From: Devosia sp.
GTDB taxonomy: Bacteria; Pseudomonadota; Alphaproteobacteria; Rhizobiales; Devosiaceae
Assembly (NCBI GenBank): GCA_016713105.1
Contig: JADJPS010000018.1
Location: forward strand, 1 to 64,000
Reading direction: 5' to 3'
DNA length: 64,000 nucleotides
The notes beneath the pieces are model-generated. The model saw nothing but the letters and a program-made list of their open reading frames with translations, did not search any database and had not been told where the DNA came from. The first letter of the stretch is position 1. Every line of letters starts with the position of its first letter. The translations under genes and the position numbers were made by a program. Below, in pieces: positions 1 through 10,607 of this stretch.

Positions 1-565
1 TCGATGGCAAGTTCCAGGCCGAGCGCCGTGCGAACCCGCTTCGACGAAGTTAATGTCGCTCAGATGCGGGATGCTCGGTGCGATATCGATATGGCCGGAC
101 TTCCGGATCGACAACTCCGGGGCTTCCCATAACTGCGAAGCGAACCCGATCCCGCTGAACTTTTGCCGTGGCCAGCAAAGCCAGAAACAGCCGCCCGAGC
201 TGACCCACAACTTCGAGGCCGCCGCTGGGATCCGTGGGCTCCGACATTTCGGCCACCACGTCGCCGCGAATATCCGCCAGGGCCATCTGCACGATACTGC
301 CTTCGAGCCGAATCCCGAGCACATAGGCAGCCAGCGGATTGAGTTCTTGGTCGTGCACTTCGGCCCAAGGACCCTGCATGCGGCCGCTGACCTGCAACCA
401 GCCGTCGCGCTCCAGCTCCAGCACGACTTGCGTGGTGGTCTGGCGTGACAGCCCGGTCAGCTTGGCCAGAGCGGCCCGCGACGTCGGCCCCTCTTGAAGA
501 ATGGCGTCCATGATCGACCGCACCGACAATTGGCGGGCGACTGGTGGAGACGATGCCTTGGCCAT
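1..565 (-). CDS. ROK-family transcriptional regulator, N-terminal part (runs off the window, frame-broken)
   Basis: The start codon is at 565. The first ~65 residues form a winged-helix DNA-binding domain of the MarR/ROK type (SIMDAILQEGPTSRAALAKL, then LSRQTTTQVVLELERDG). They are followed by the start of the sugar-kinase-like ROK fold (AAYVLGIRLEGS, GSPGVVDPE). After about residue 150 the frame is lost; the continuation (GHIDIAPSIPHLSDINFVEA) is readable in another frame and a second shift follows, so two single-base indels lie between about 20 and 115. ROK regulators usually have ~400 residues, so about half is outside the window. It is the last gene visible in the minus-strand uptake operon and probably controls it, sensing a sugar or derivative. 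Confidence 0.8.
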
Positions 566-577
566 GCGCGCCTTGTC

Positions 578-1438
578 CTAGCGTTCGAGCCGGGCCAGGA
601 GGCTTGAGGTGTCCCAGCGCTTGCCGCCCATCGACTGCACCTCGGCATAGAACTGGTCGACCAACGCGGTCGGGAGCTTGGCACCGTTGCCGCGGCCCTC
701 TTCGAGCACGATGCCGAAAGTCTTGCGCATCCACTCCACCGCGAAACCGAAATCGAACTTGCCGTCATTCATGGTCTTGTAGCGGTTCTCCATCTGCCAG
801 GATTGCGCGGCGCCCTTCGAGATGACGTCGATCACCGCCTCAATGTCCATCCCCGACTGCTTGCCGAAATGGATGGCTTCGGCGAGGCCCTGCACCACTC
901 CTGCAATGCAAATCTGGTTCATCATCTTGGCCAGTTGGCCGGCGCCAGTTCCCAGCAACCGCGCTGCCTTAGCAAAGCTCATGATAGTAGGCTGCGCCGC
1001 ATCGAAGACCGGCTGATCGCCGCCGACCATGACCGTCAGTTGCCCATTCTCGGCGCCCGCCTGCCCGCCCGACACCGGCGCGTCGAGAAGCCGAACCCGG
1101 CCGCCGTTGCCGCTGCATGGAGTTCACGCGCGATACCTGCCGATGCCGTGGTGTGGTCAACGAAGATGGCGCCCTTGGCCATGCCCTCAAAGGCGCCGTG
1201 CTCGCCCAGCGTCACTTCGCGCAGGTCGTTGTCGTTGCCGACGCAGGCGAAGACGATGTCCTGGCCCTGCGCTGCGTCCGCCGGGGTCTTCGCCAGCTTG
1301 CCGCCGTGCTCAGAGACCCATTTTTCCGCCTTTGCCGTGGTGCGGTTTGTAGACCGTCACGTCGTGGCCCTTGGCCTTCAGATGGCGCGCCATGGGGTAG
1401 CCCATCACGCCGAGGCCCAGGAATGCTGCTTTGACCAT
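578..1438 (-). CDS. 3-hydroxyisobutyrate dehydrogenase-like / beta-hydroxyacid dehydrogenase (frame-broken)
   Basis: This is an NAD(P)-dependent beta-hydroxyacid dehydrogenase. The N-terminal Rossmann motif (VKAAFLGLGVMGYPMARHLK) is at 1438-1380. The C-terminal helical domain is an open stretch from 1075 to 578, with the substrate-loop segment SGGQAGAENGQLTVMVGG and the catalytic region GAGQLAKMMNQ, whose Lys is the expected general acid. Between about 1320 and 1075 the protein is recoverable only by switching frame, so one or more indels are present. The family length of ~290 residues fits the whole interval. It lies downstream of the dual ABC ATPase and upstream of the ROK regulator, suggesting oxidation or reduction of a small hydroxy acid derived from the imported substrate. 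The exact substrate cannot be told. Confidence 0.8.
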
Positions 1439-1462
1439 TGTCGTTCGTCCTTGTTGTCTCTG

Positions 1463-3012
1463 TCAGGCGTCGAGGCGGGTGCGCGTTCGCATGCGCTTTT
1501 GTCGCGGATCGGGGTGAGGCACCGCTGAAATCAGTGCCTTAGTATAGGGATGCTCGGGCGCTGTGCAGATGGTTTCTGCCGGTCCGAGTTCGACAATCTT
1601 GCCGTGTCGCATCACGGCCACACGGTCGCAGAAATAGCGCACCACACCGATGTCATGGCTGATGAACAGAAAGCTCAGCCCGAGCCGCTGCTGCAGCTCC
1701 AGCAACAGATCGAGCATCTGGCTGCGGATCGAGACGTCGAGCGCCGACGTCGCTTCATCGGCGATCAGCACCCGCGGGTTGAGGGCCAGCGCTCGCGCTA
1801 TGCCGATGCGCTGCCGCTGCCCGCCGGAGAAGGCGTGCGGGTAGCGCTCCATCATCGCCGGGTCCAGCCCGACCATGCTGAGCAGTTCCGACACGCGCGC
1901 ATCGAGTGCAGCGCCGCCGGCGATGTGGTTCACCACCATCAGGTCAGCGATGATCTGGCGCACCGTCATGCGCGGATTGAGCGAGGCGAACGGGTCCTGG
2001 AAGATCAGCCGAACCTGCTGGTGAAAGCCGCGCAGCCCGCTTTGTCGAGAGCCCGCACATCGATCGGCGCTCCGGTGGCAGGCCGATAGGTCACTGTCCC
2101 TTCCGTCGGCTCGACGATGCGGAGGATAAGCCGGCCAAGCGTGGTCTTGCCCGACCCGCTCGCCGACGATACCCAGACTCTCCCCTGCCATCAGCTCGAA
2201 GCTGACGCCATCGACCGCTCGCACTTCGGTCTTCGGCCTCCGACTGAGAAAGCCCTGGCGCGGCTGGTAGAGCTTGCCGAGGTCACGCACGGAGAGGATG
2301 GGGTCTGCCGCCGTGCTCGCCTGCTTCAGTTCGGATGTCCGCTCGAGCTTCAGCACCGAGTTCAGCAGCCGCTTGGTATAGGGGTGCCTCGCGCCGTGGA
2401 ACACCTCGTCCACCGGCCCGGCTTCGACGATCCGGCCGCGGTACATCACCGCCACGTCGTCGGCCACTTCGCCACCACGCCTATATCAGTGGGTGATCAA
2501 CAGCCGCCATGCCGAGTTCGCGCTGCATCCGTGAGATCAGGTCCAGCACTTCGGCCTGCGTGGTGACGTCGAGCGCCGTGGTCGGCTCGTCGGCGATCAG
2601 CACCTGGGTTGCAGGCCAGCGCCATGGCGATCATCGCCCGCTGCCGCATGCCGCCCGAGAACTCGAAGGTGTAGCGGTCGATATTGCGCTCGGGGTCGGG
2701 GATTTCGACCTGGCGCAGCAGTTCGATGGTGCGGGCCCGGGCCTGCTGCCGGTCCATCTTGAGGTGCAGCCGCAGCACCTCGACGATCTGCGCGCCGATG
2801 GTGTGTACCGGCGACAGCGAACTCATCGGCTCCTGGAAGATCATGCCGATGCGGCGACCGCGGATGGTGCGGATGGCTTCGCCACGCGGGTTGAGCGTCG
2901 CGATATCGACCGGCGCGCCCTCGCCGCTCAACATGATGGTGCCGCCCGCGATACGGCCGGGCGCGTCGATCAACTGCATCATGGCGCGCGCCGTGACGCT
3001 CTTGCCGGCAGC
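1463..3012 (-). CDS. Dual peptide/opine-type ABC transporter ATPase (DppD-DppF-like), N-terminus deleted and frame-broken
   Basis: Two ATP-binding cassettes are encoded in one gene. The first cassette runs from about 3010 to 2450 and has signature FSGGMRQRAMIAMALA, but its beginning up to the Walker A lysine is missing; the reading starts at GKSVTARAMMQ directly against permease sequence. The second cassette (about 2290-1463) has QLIFQDPFASLNPR-type Q-loop sequence, signature SGGQRQRIGIARAL, Walker B VLIADEATSALD and H-loop FISHDIG. Its Walker A has lost two bases (GERVGQDH where GESGSGKT is expected), and the frame is restored about 45 codons later. Further indels lie at ~2500 and ~2610. Such two-cassette ATPases energise single OppBC-type permeases. 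The indels look like sequence errors; the missing N-terminus looks like a real or assembly deletion. Confidence 0.8.
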
Positions 3013-4097
3013 CACGGCGCGTTGGCGATGGCTCGGAGGTTCTGTGCATCCTGCAGCAGTACGCCCCAGCTGACCACCGGTGGCTTCAAGCCGATGCCGA
3101 GGAAGGACAGGGAGGTTTCGGCGATGATCATCGCCGGCACCGCCAGCGTCACCATGGCCAGCAGGTGCGAGGTGATCGAGGGCAGCATGTGCCGGAAGAT
3201 CAGCCGCATCTCGCTCGAGCCGTCGAGCCGGGCGGCCGTGACGAAATCCTCTTCGCGCAGCGCGAAGAACCGCCCGCGCACCTCGCGGGCGAGCGACGTC
3301 CAGCCGAGCAGCGAGACGATTGCCGTCACGGTGAAATAGACCAGCCCTGGTGGCCAGGTGAGCGGGATCGCCGCTGCCAGCCCCATCCAGAGCGGGATGG
3401 TGGGCATGGCGCTCACCACTTCGACCAGCCGCTGGATCGCCGTATCGACAGCTCCGCCGTAGTAGCCCGAGATGCCGCCCAGAAACACGCCAAGCGCCAA
3501 GCTGATCACCACGCCGGCGAGGCCGATCGACATCGAAATCCGCGTTCCGTAAATCAGCCGGCTGAACACGTCGCGGCCGATGCGGTCGCTGCCGAGCAAG
3601 TAGACGGTGTCGGCCGGATTGGTCGGCCCGATGAAATGCAGGTTGCTCTCGAACAGCCCCCACAGCTTGTAGCTCTGGCCGGTGACGAACAGCCCGATCG
3701 GGATGATCTGCTCGGGATCGACCACGAAGGTGCGCCGCATCGCCTCCTGGTCGACGACGATCTTGTAGCCGGATGCGTGCGGCAGGAAGCGCCAGCCGCC
3801 ATCCGGCGTCGTGACGAACAGGCTGATGCCCTGCGGCGGGGCGTAAGTGTATTGCGGCCGGGTCATATCGACGTCGTAGGGGGCGAGGAACTCGGCGAGG
3901 ATCGCCACCAAGTAAAGCAGCAGAACCACGACGAGCGATGCCATCGCCACCTTCTGGCGGCGGAACTTCCAGAGCATCAGCGTCCACTGGCCGGCAACGG
4001 CGGCGCTTACACCGGCAGTGGCGACGAACTGCGTCTCGTCGAGCGGCAGCTCCGTGGAAGGATCGGTGTCAGTGACCAGGTTGTCAGGGTTCGAGGC
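2979..4097 (-). CDS. ABC transporter permease, DppC/OppC type (C-terminus lost at junction)
   Basis: This is an inner-membrane permease. The clean reading starts at 3977 (MLWKFRRQKVAMASLVVV). The sequence upstream gives a longer N-terminus (LVTDTDPSTELPLDETQF) that joins, after a single inserted base, an ATG at 4097 overlapping the preceding permease stop. I prefer that start. Membrane segments, the periplasmic loop, the DRIGRDVFSRLIYGTR segment and the EAA-loop region (LAREVRGRFFALREEDFV) are present. The protein ends prematurely after NAPWL, where the sequence switches to the interior of the downstream ATPase. Usually 35-60 more residues with the last helix follow. It pairs with the DppB-like permease upstream. 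Confidence 0.85.
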   Translation of the reverse strand, partial: ASNPDNLVTDTDPSTELPLDETQFVATAGVSAAVAGQWTLMLWKFRRQKVAMASLVVVLLLYLVAILAEFLAPYDVDMTRPQYTYAPPQGISLFVTTPDGGWRFLPHASGYKIVVDQEAMRRTFVVDPEQIIPIGLFVTGQSYKLWGLFESNLHFIGPTNPADTVYLLGSDRIGRDVFSRLIYGTRISMSIGLAGVVISLALGVFLGGISGYYGGAVDTAIQRLVEVVSAMPTIPLWMGLAAAIPLTWPPGLVYFTVTAIVSLLGWTSLAREVRGRFFALREEDFVTAARLDGSSEMRLIFRHMLPSITSHLLAMVTLAVPAMIIAETSLSFLGIGLKPPVVSWGVLLQDAQNLRAIANAPWLPARASRRAP

Positions 4098-5084
4098 TCA
4101 TTGCAGCCGGATCCGCGGATCGAGCACTGCGAGGAGAATGTCAGAGATCAGCATGCCAACCAGCGTCAACACGCTCATCAGCAGGATGAAGGCGCCGGCC
4201 AGGTACATGTCCTGGCTCACTAGCGCCCGCAGCAGCAGCGGCCCGGCCATCGGAAGATTCAGGACGATCGCCGTGATGGTGACGCCCGAGATCAGCGCCG
4301 GAAGCACCCAGCCGATGGTCGAGATGAAGGGGTTGAGCGCAATGCGCACCGGGTAGCGCATGATCAGCGTGAACTCCTTCAGGCCCTTGGCGCGAGCCGT
4401 CACCACGTATGGCTTGTTCAGCTCGTCGGAGAGGTTGGCCCGCATCACCCGGATCAGCGCGGCGGTGGAATTGGTGGCGATGACGACGATCGGGATCCAG
4501 AGGTGCAGGCAAAGGTCCCACAGCTTGCCCAGACTCCACGGCGCATCCTGATATTCCGGCGAGAACAGCCCGCCAACGTTCTGGCCGAGGAATTTGTACG
4601 ACACGTACATCAGCACCAGCGCCATGATGAAGGTTGGGATGGCGAGGCCGATGAAGCCGAGCAGCGTGAAGATATGGTCGCCGATCGAATAGCGCTTCAC
4701 CGCCGAATAGATGCCGATCGGCAGAGCCACGGCCCAGATGAGGATCAGGCTCAGCACGGAGACGAACAGGGTGATGCCCATGCGGTCCCAGATCAGCCGG
4801 CTGACCGGCTGGCCCCAGTCGAACGACCAGCCGAAATCGCCACGGAACAGGATGCCCGAGATCCATTTCCAGTACTGCACGTAGAACGGCTGATCGAGAC
4901 CATATTGCGCGGTGAGCTTGGCGACCGTCGCCGAGTCGAGACTTTTCCCGGAATCGGCGATGGCCGAGATCAGCGAGGTGAGGAAATCCCCCGGCGGTAG
5001 CTGTATGATGAAGAACGACACCAGCGACATCCCGAACAGGGTCGGGATCATGTAGAGCACGCGCTTGAGGATGAAACCGAGCAT
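4098..5084 (-). CDS. ABC transporter permease, DppB/OppB type
   Basis: An intact 328-residue inner-membrane permease of the peptide/opine/nickel importer family. It begins with the typical MLGFILKRVLYMIPTLFGMS helix, has six predicted membrane helices, a periplasmic segment with YGLDQPFYVQYWKW, and the EAA-type loop NKPYVVTARAKGLKEFTLIM that contacts the ATPase. It ends ...AVLDPRIRLQ, typical of DppB. Its stop overlaps the likely start of the DppC-type permease. It is one of the few undamaged genes in this operon, and its high conservation indicates a working transporter. Confidence 0.93.
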   Translation of the reverse strand: MLGFILKRVLYMIPTLFGMSLVSFFIIQLPPGDFLTSLISAIADSGKSLDSATVAKLTAQYGLDQPFYVQYWKWISGILFRGDFGWSFDWGQPVSRLIWDRMGITLFVSVLSLILIWAVALPIGIYSAVKRYSIGDHIFTLLGFIGLAIPTFIMALVLMYVSYKFLGQNVGGLFSPEYQDAPWSLGKLWDLCLHLWIPIVVIATNSTAALIRVMRANLSDELNKPYVVTARAKGLKEFTLIMRYPVRIALNPFISTIGWVLPALISGVTITAIVLNLPMAGPLLLRALVSQDMYLAGAFILLMSVLTLVGMLISDILLAVLDPRIRLQ

Positions 5085-5093
5085 CGGGCGATC

Positions 5094-7211
5094 CTAGCCA
5101 GGCGAAGTCGATGAAGCACGACCTCGTTGGTGACGATCTCCGGGCACCACGATCTCGACTCGGCCATCAGCAACCGAGATGACTGGCGACACGCCCGACA
5201 CCAGCAGGCGCCCGAAGCCCCGGTGACGCCAGAGGGCAGCGCTACCGACACCAACTGTTTTCCCACCGGGATGATCTCGCGGATCGGTCCCTTCATCATC
5301 ATCGGGTTGGTCAGGTTGACGAGGTGTACCGACAGCCTGCCGCTCCCCTCGCGGGTCGCGATATCGAGCACGCCCGGGCCGCTAACTTCGACGCGCGGAC
5401 GCGCCCCGAGCGCCCAGCGCACGGCATTGCCGATCAGGATCGAGTGATCGAGGTTCAGCACTTCCCAGAATACTTCACCGAGGTTCCAAGGGAAGTACAC
5501 CAGCCGCCCGCCGCCCTCGAACTCGCGGACGATCGCCGCCGGCGCCGTGGCCGGCTCGCGCGGATAGATCTCTTCCATCGGCAAATCCGGGAAGGCCGGA
5601 ATGAAGCGGAACGGGATCTCCGACCGGGCGCCGTCGTGCAGCCGCAGCGGGATCTGCCGCGTGCCGCCCGCGATGCGCTCGGCCCCGCCGAACCCGGCAG
5701 TCAGCGGGTGCTCGGTGCCGAGCGCGATATAGGTGTTCTTGGCATGGGCTGTGGTTTGTCCGGCGACGCTGGCACCGAACAGTTTGCTCAGCCCGAAATC
5801 GGCCCGCGGCGATCCCCGCTCGTCGTAGAGCGAGGTTTCGGAAGCTGGTGACGAGGCTTCCGCCGCGCTCGACATAGCGGGTGAGGCTGTCGCCTGCGCA
5901 TCCGACAGGAACGACGCATTGGCCACCGCGATGAGCTTGTAGCGATCGAGGCTTTTCATCCGAGACATCGAGATCGGAGTGCAGCTCGAACGGCAGCCGC
6001 GCCTCGATCAGGGCATGGTAGAGCCCGAACTCATGCCCCTCGGCGCTCTCTCGATCGTCCGAATCCCAGCTGCGTAGCGTAGTGGAAGGATCGAGCATGG
6101 CGATCTCGGCCGTCGGGTGCAGTGGCGCCAGGTCCGGTTCCAGCCGAGCGTGCAGCTGAAAGCTCTCGGCAATTGGCTTGATCCAGCGGTTGTCGGGTAC
6201 CTTGGCGTTGAACTTGGTGAACCAGGGGCGCAGGCCGTGCGCCAGCCCATCGACCATCCACATGCGGATTTCCTCGGGCGACTGCACCGAGTCCTTCCAG
6301 CGCCACTTTTCCTCCACCGAAGTCGAGGTGATGAGCCCGATGGGACGGTCGCCCATGGCGCCGCGCATCCGCTTGCCGTCGCGGCCGGCCGACCAGATCG
6401 GCACCACGCCAGTCCGGCCCTGATGGTCGACAAACAGGATCGGGCAGTATCTTTCGATCTCGTCGAGATCGAATTCCAGCATAGACGAGTTGCCGATATT
6501 CGGGATGAAGCGGCCATGCGGACGCTCGCTGGCAACCACGCCGTTCCAGTGCGCCACCAGTTCGGTCAGCACCCGGCGCGACCAGTTGAGCCAGGCCTGC
6601 CACACCTTGTCGTGCGGGTCTTTCTGGCGCGGCAGGTCGTAGCCTGACTCGGCCCTGAACGCGGTGCTGCAGTGCGCGCAGTAGCAGACGCCGTGGCCTG
6701 ACCAGCGATTGGCGAACACCGCGTCGATATCGTAGTTGGCGGCGACCTCGCGGATCACCTCGCTCATGAAGCCACGGTTATAGTCGCCCCAGGCGCAGGT
6801 GATGTAGGCGTCGGGGAACGACCAGTGCTTGCGCAGGTCGCCCCCTGATGTCACCGAGATCCATTCGGGGTGGGCCGCCGCGACATCGGCATGCACGGCA
6901 TGCGGATCGACCCGCGCCACTACATGCATGTTGCGAGCCCGCGCACCGGCGACCAGATCGCCGAACGGGTCGGTATCGCCGATGAACCGGCTGACATGCT
7001 GCAGCGGAATCTTCGAGGGGTAATAGGCGACGTAGCCACCAGCCGAAAGGCAGGCGGCGTTGGATTGTGTCTCGTCGAAGATCCGGAGCCAGAAATCGAG
7101 GTCGAAGGTCTGCGGATCGTCTTCGACCAGCGTCAGCTGGGTCCAGCGCGTCCCCGTTTCGTACCATGTGGGCGACCGCAGGCCGCCAGTGACCCTGAGT
7201 GTCTGGTTCAT
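5094..7211 (-). CDS. Putative glycoside hydrolase with trimerisation-like domain (frame-broken)
   Basis: A large cytoplasmic protein (~700 residues) starting MNQTLRVTGG at 7211. Residues ~20-400 form a TIM-barrel-like part resembling the hypothetical glycoside hydrolase 6 family: YVAYYPSKIPLQHVSRFIG, NMHVVARVDPHAVHADV, HPEWISV, then a four-Cys-type cluster VCYCAHCSTAFR. The second half looks like a beta-galactosidase-type trimerisation/glutamine-amidotransferase-like fold (VVYFPWNLGE-like region RLVYFPWNLGEVFWEV, HLVNLTNP). Frame changes are needed near 5960, 5850 and 5210. The stop used here is the nearest consistent one and is uncertain. Its position between the substrate-binding protein and the permeases suggests that the operon imports an oligosaccharide or glycoside which this enzyme cleaves. 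The catalytic residues cannot be assigned. Confidence 0.7.
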
Positions 7212-7240
7212 CAGTCGTTCCGGAAAATTGGAAGGGTCAA

Positions 7241-7265
7241 CAGGGGGCGGCCGAGGCGCCCCCTG
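7241..7265 (-). terminator. GC-rich intergenic hairpin between binding protein and hydrolase genes
   Basis: CAGGGGGCG at 7241-7249 pairs perfectly with CGCCCCCTG at 7257-7265 across a 7-base loop. No U-tract follows in the direction of transcription, so it is more likely a 3' stabiliser or attenuator that keeps binding-protein mRNA above permease mRNA than a full terminator. Confidence 0.65.
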
Positions 7266-7281
7266 TCGTGAAGGCCCAAGC

Positions 7282-9215
7282 CTAAGCCTTGAAATACTGC
7301 TCGGGATTAGTCGGTGCAGGAGTGGGATAGCCAAACGAGTTCGGCATCCGCTCCGGCACGTTATGGAAGTCGTTGCGCACGATGCCGTAGGCGTCGTTGG
7401 GCACCTTTATGCCGATCGAATAGAACTGGTCGGCCGCAATCTCAGGATCTGCTTGAACGCCTCGACGCGCCGGGCATCGTCGATGGTGCTCTTCATCTCG
7501 TCGTAAAGAGCCAGCGCTTCCTTCACCTGGGCAGGCGGCTCGACCGCGTTGGCGGCGGTCTTGTCGTTGTACCAGATCTGCCAGCCCATGGCGTAGAAGG
7601 CGTTGCCGCTATAGGGCACGAAGTAGCGCGGATCGAGCAGGGCAGCGAGGCCGATGCCGCCGCCGAAGCGGTTCGTGGTGGCGTCGTAGTCCATGTTCTG
7701 GCGGATGCGCACTTCCCAGAGCGAACGGTCGATCAGCTTGAGCTGACCGTCGATACCCACGGCCTTCAGCATCGGCATGATAAGCTGCATCATGTCCACC
7801 ATTTCGAGCCGGTTCTGATCCTGCTCGAAAACGATGGTGACGCGGCGGCCGGAGCTGTCGAGGCGATAGCCGTCGGCGTCCTTGTTCGGGGCTGCCTTGT
7901 CCAGGAACTCGTTGGCCTTGGCGAGATCGAACTCCGTAAACTGCTTGGCCAGCCGCTCGTTGTAGAGCGGGTCGCCTTCGGCAATCGCCGCCTGGGACGC
8001 CGAACCGACGCCCACAAAGACGGAGTCGATAAGCGCCTGGCGGTCGATGGCATGCGAGAAACCGATACGGAAGTCCTTGTTCGAGTAGAGCTCCGCCTTG
8101 ACCGCGTCCGGATGGGTCATGTTGAGGCAGATCGCCATCTCGTTGGGCTGGGTAGAGAGCGTGGTGTAGAAGTCGTAGCCACCCTGCTCCTTGCCATCGA
8201 ACAGCACCGACTTGTTGGTTGGCGTGCCGATATACTGGTCGAGCAGATCGATCTCGCCCTGCAGGCACTTGAGCAGCAACACCTGCGCATCGGCGACCAG
8301 CACGTAGTCGATGCTGTCGAGATAGGGCAGCTGGTTGCCGGCGGTATCGACCTTGAAGTAGTAGGGGTTGCGTTCGGCGATGGCGTGCTCGGTGCTCTCG
8401 CCGGGCGCGACCTTCATCTTCCACGGATGGAGAACCGGGATCTCGCTGTTGAGGAAGAAATCATCCTCGAGCGCCGCGCCGGACTTCTTCTGGAACAGCT
8501 GCACCCAGCCCGACAGGCCTTGGTCCGTTGCCAGCTTGTCGGCATCGGGATTGTACTTGGGCAGGAACTGGCTGAGGTAGTGCTTGGGGAAACGGGTGGT
8601 CTGGTCGCTGTCGGCCCAAGCGAGCAGCAGCAGGAACAGGCCGTTGGAGTTCTTGAAGCTCACCTTGAAGGTGAGGTCGTCGATCTTAGTGAAGACGCCC
8701 TTGTCGTCGCCGATGATCAGGTGATCCTGATTAGTGACCTCGATCTCGGGGTTCGAGAACACGTCCTCGTACCAGAACATCACGTCTTCGGTGGTGTATG
8801 GGTGCCCGTCGGACCACTTGTGGCCCTCGCGCAGCTTGAAGGTGAACTCGGTGGCGGTGTCGTTGGCGACCACGGACTCGGCCACGTTCGGGATAACCCC
8901 CGTCCATTCGGGGTTGTAGCGCATCAGGGGTTCGTAGGCCTGGTAGCGGAACAGCATCGACAGTGAACCGCCGCCGACAATAGTAGAGCGCCAGGTGCCG
9001 CCGTACTTGCCGACTTCCCGAAGCGGGGTCACCACCATCGGATTGAGTGGCAGGCGGTCGGCCAGTGCCGGGAGCGTCCCCGCATCGACCAGCGCCTTTA
9101 GCATCGGTGCTTCACCCATGGCGACCGCCGCTAGCGCCGGCAGGATTCCGCTGGCAGCGACGGCAAGCGCCGCGGCCGAAGTGCCCAGAAACAAACGCCT
9201 CGAAATAGAACCCAT
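7282..9215 (-). CDS. ABC transporter substrate-binding protein, family 5 (frame break near C-terminus)
   Basis: A periplasmic solute-binding protein of ~640 residues, at the long end of the family and like those for oligosaccharides or opines. It starts MGSISRRLFLGTSAAALAVA, a twin-arginine-like signal with an AXA cleavage region (LPALAAVA). Family features include FTFKLREGHKWSDGHPYTTE and VKAELYSNKDFRIGFSHAID. At about 7450 the frame is lost, but the expected tail continues in another frame to PAPTNPEQYFKA and a TAG at 7282-7284, giving the end used here. First gene of the operon, followed by a hairpin and the hydrolase gene. Confidence 0.9.
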
Positions 9216-9329
9216 TTATATGTCCCCTGTTGCGTCCCAAGCCGCGCGATGCCCCCACTGCGGCGAGTGGGTCAGCCAACCAGCGTGCCCCCAGCGTGGA
9301 GCCCGCCCTCGACCATCTGGAGCACCGCC

Positions 9330-9357
9330 AAGCTATCGCGCCCAAGAGGTTTGTCAA
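9330..9357 (-). promoter_or_regulatory. Candidate sigma-70-type promoter of the first uptake operon
   Basis: Read on the minus strand: TTGACA (9357-9352), 16 bases, then TAGCTT (9335-9330), about 115 bases upstream of the binding-protein start at 9215. A TTGTTGATACAA imperfect palindrome lies just upstream and could be an operator. The rest of the 450-base interval 9216-9666 shows no convincing gene. Confidence 0.4.
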
Positions 9358-9702
9358 GGACGATGACATTGTATCAACAACACCGGGAGAAATTGTCTCA
9401 GGAGGTGGATTATTGACGGCACAGAAGGCCAAATGCAGGGTTATTAGTCAATGTCGCTGACAAATATTTGCCGGATTGCGTGTGGCATATATGCGTCCGC
9501 CCACGCCGTGGGCGAGGGGCGCTGTGGCCAAAAGCAACCGTTCAACATTCAGCGGTTACCCCTTCGAAACCCCGGGACGGGGGCTCTGCTCGACAGGATT
9601 GCTGCCGGGGCAACTGCGTGTCCAGTTGCTGTGGTGTAGAAGTAGGGCTCCCCGACAGACCGACAATGAACCGCCCCGGTTTGCCGGAGATCCAGGTTTG
9701 AG

Positions 9703-10607
9703 TCACGCAGCCATGGCCGGTTCGTCCAGCATGGCGTAGTAGCGTTTCTCGGCTTCTGCCGGCGGGATGTTGCCGATGGGCTCCAGCAGCCGGCGATTGT
9801 TGAACCAGTCGACCCAGGTCAGCGTGGCGAACTCGACAGCCTCGAACGAGCGCCATGGTCCGCGTCGATGGATGACCTCGGCCTTGTAAAGACCGTTGAT
9901 CGTTTCGGCGAGGGCGTTGTCGTAACTGTCGCCGACGCTGCCCACCGAGGGCTCGACCCCGGCCTGTGCCAAGCGCTCGGTGTAGCGGATGCTGACGTAT
10001 TGAGAACCTCTGTCGGAGTGATGCACCAGACCGCCGCGATGGATGGGCCGCCGTTCGTGCAGGGCCTGTTCGAGAGCATCGAGGACGAAGCTCGCATGCG
10101 CCGTCCGGCTCACCCGCCAGCCGACGATCCGGCGGGCATAGGCGTCGATGACGAAGGCGACGTAGACGAAGCCGGCCCAGGTCGAGACATAGGTGAAGTC
10201 GGAGACCCAGAGCATGTTCGGCGCCGGGGCATGGAACTGGCGATTGACGTGATCGAGCGGACAAGGTGCGGCCTTGTCGCTCACCGTCGTGCGGATCGGC
10301 TTGCCGCGGATGACGCCTTCGAGGCCCATGGCCTTCATCAGGCGCGCGACCGTGCAGCGGGCGGCCTCAAAGCCCTCGCGCTGCAGCTGCCGCCAGACCT
10401 TGCGAACACCGTAGACGCGGTAGTTCTCCTCGAACACGCGCTCGACCTCAGCCCTCAGCATCAGGTCCCGCTTGGCGCGTGACGGCGGCCGCCGGGATCG
10501 GCCCGCTTGGCGACATGGTCGTGGTAGGTCGATGGGGCGATCGGCAGGACCTTGCAGATCGGCTCGACCCCGTAGGCCTCGCGGTGATCGTCGATGAAGG
10601 CGATCAT
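9703..10607 (-). CDS. IS3-family transposase OrfB (one frame break)
   Basis: The integrase/transposase catalytic subunit. DDE residues are visible: the first Asp in LWVSDFTYVSTW, the second in HHSDRGSQY, the Glu in DNALAETINGLYKAE. The N-terminal HTH_21-like segment contains ENYRVYGVRKVWRQL. The start MIAFIDDHREAYGVEP at 10607 is in a different frame from the catalytic part, with the break near 10490. In intact elements OrfB is made as an OrfAB fusion by programmed -1 frameshifting, but this internal break is separate. The DDE core is nearly identical to copy 2. Confidence 0.92.

Noticed and set aside
7314..8966. 550-residue plus-strand open frame
   Set aside because: Antisense to the family-5 binding protein, whose signal peptide and family motifs are unambiguous.
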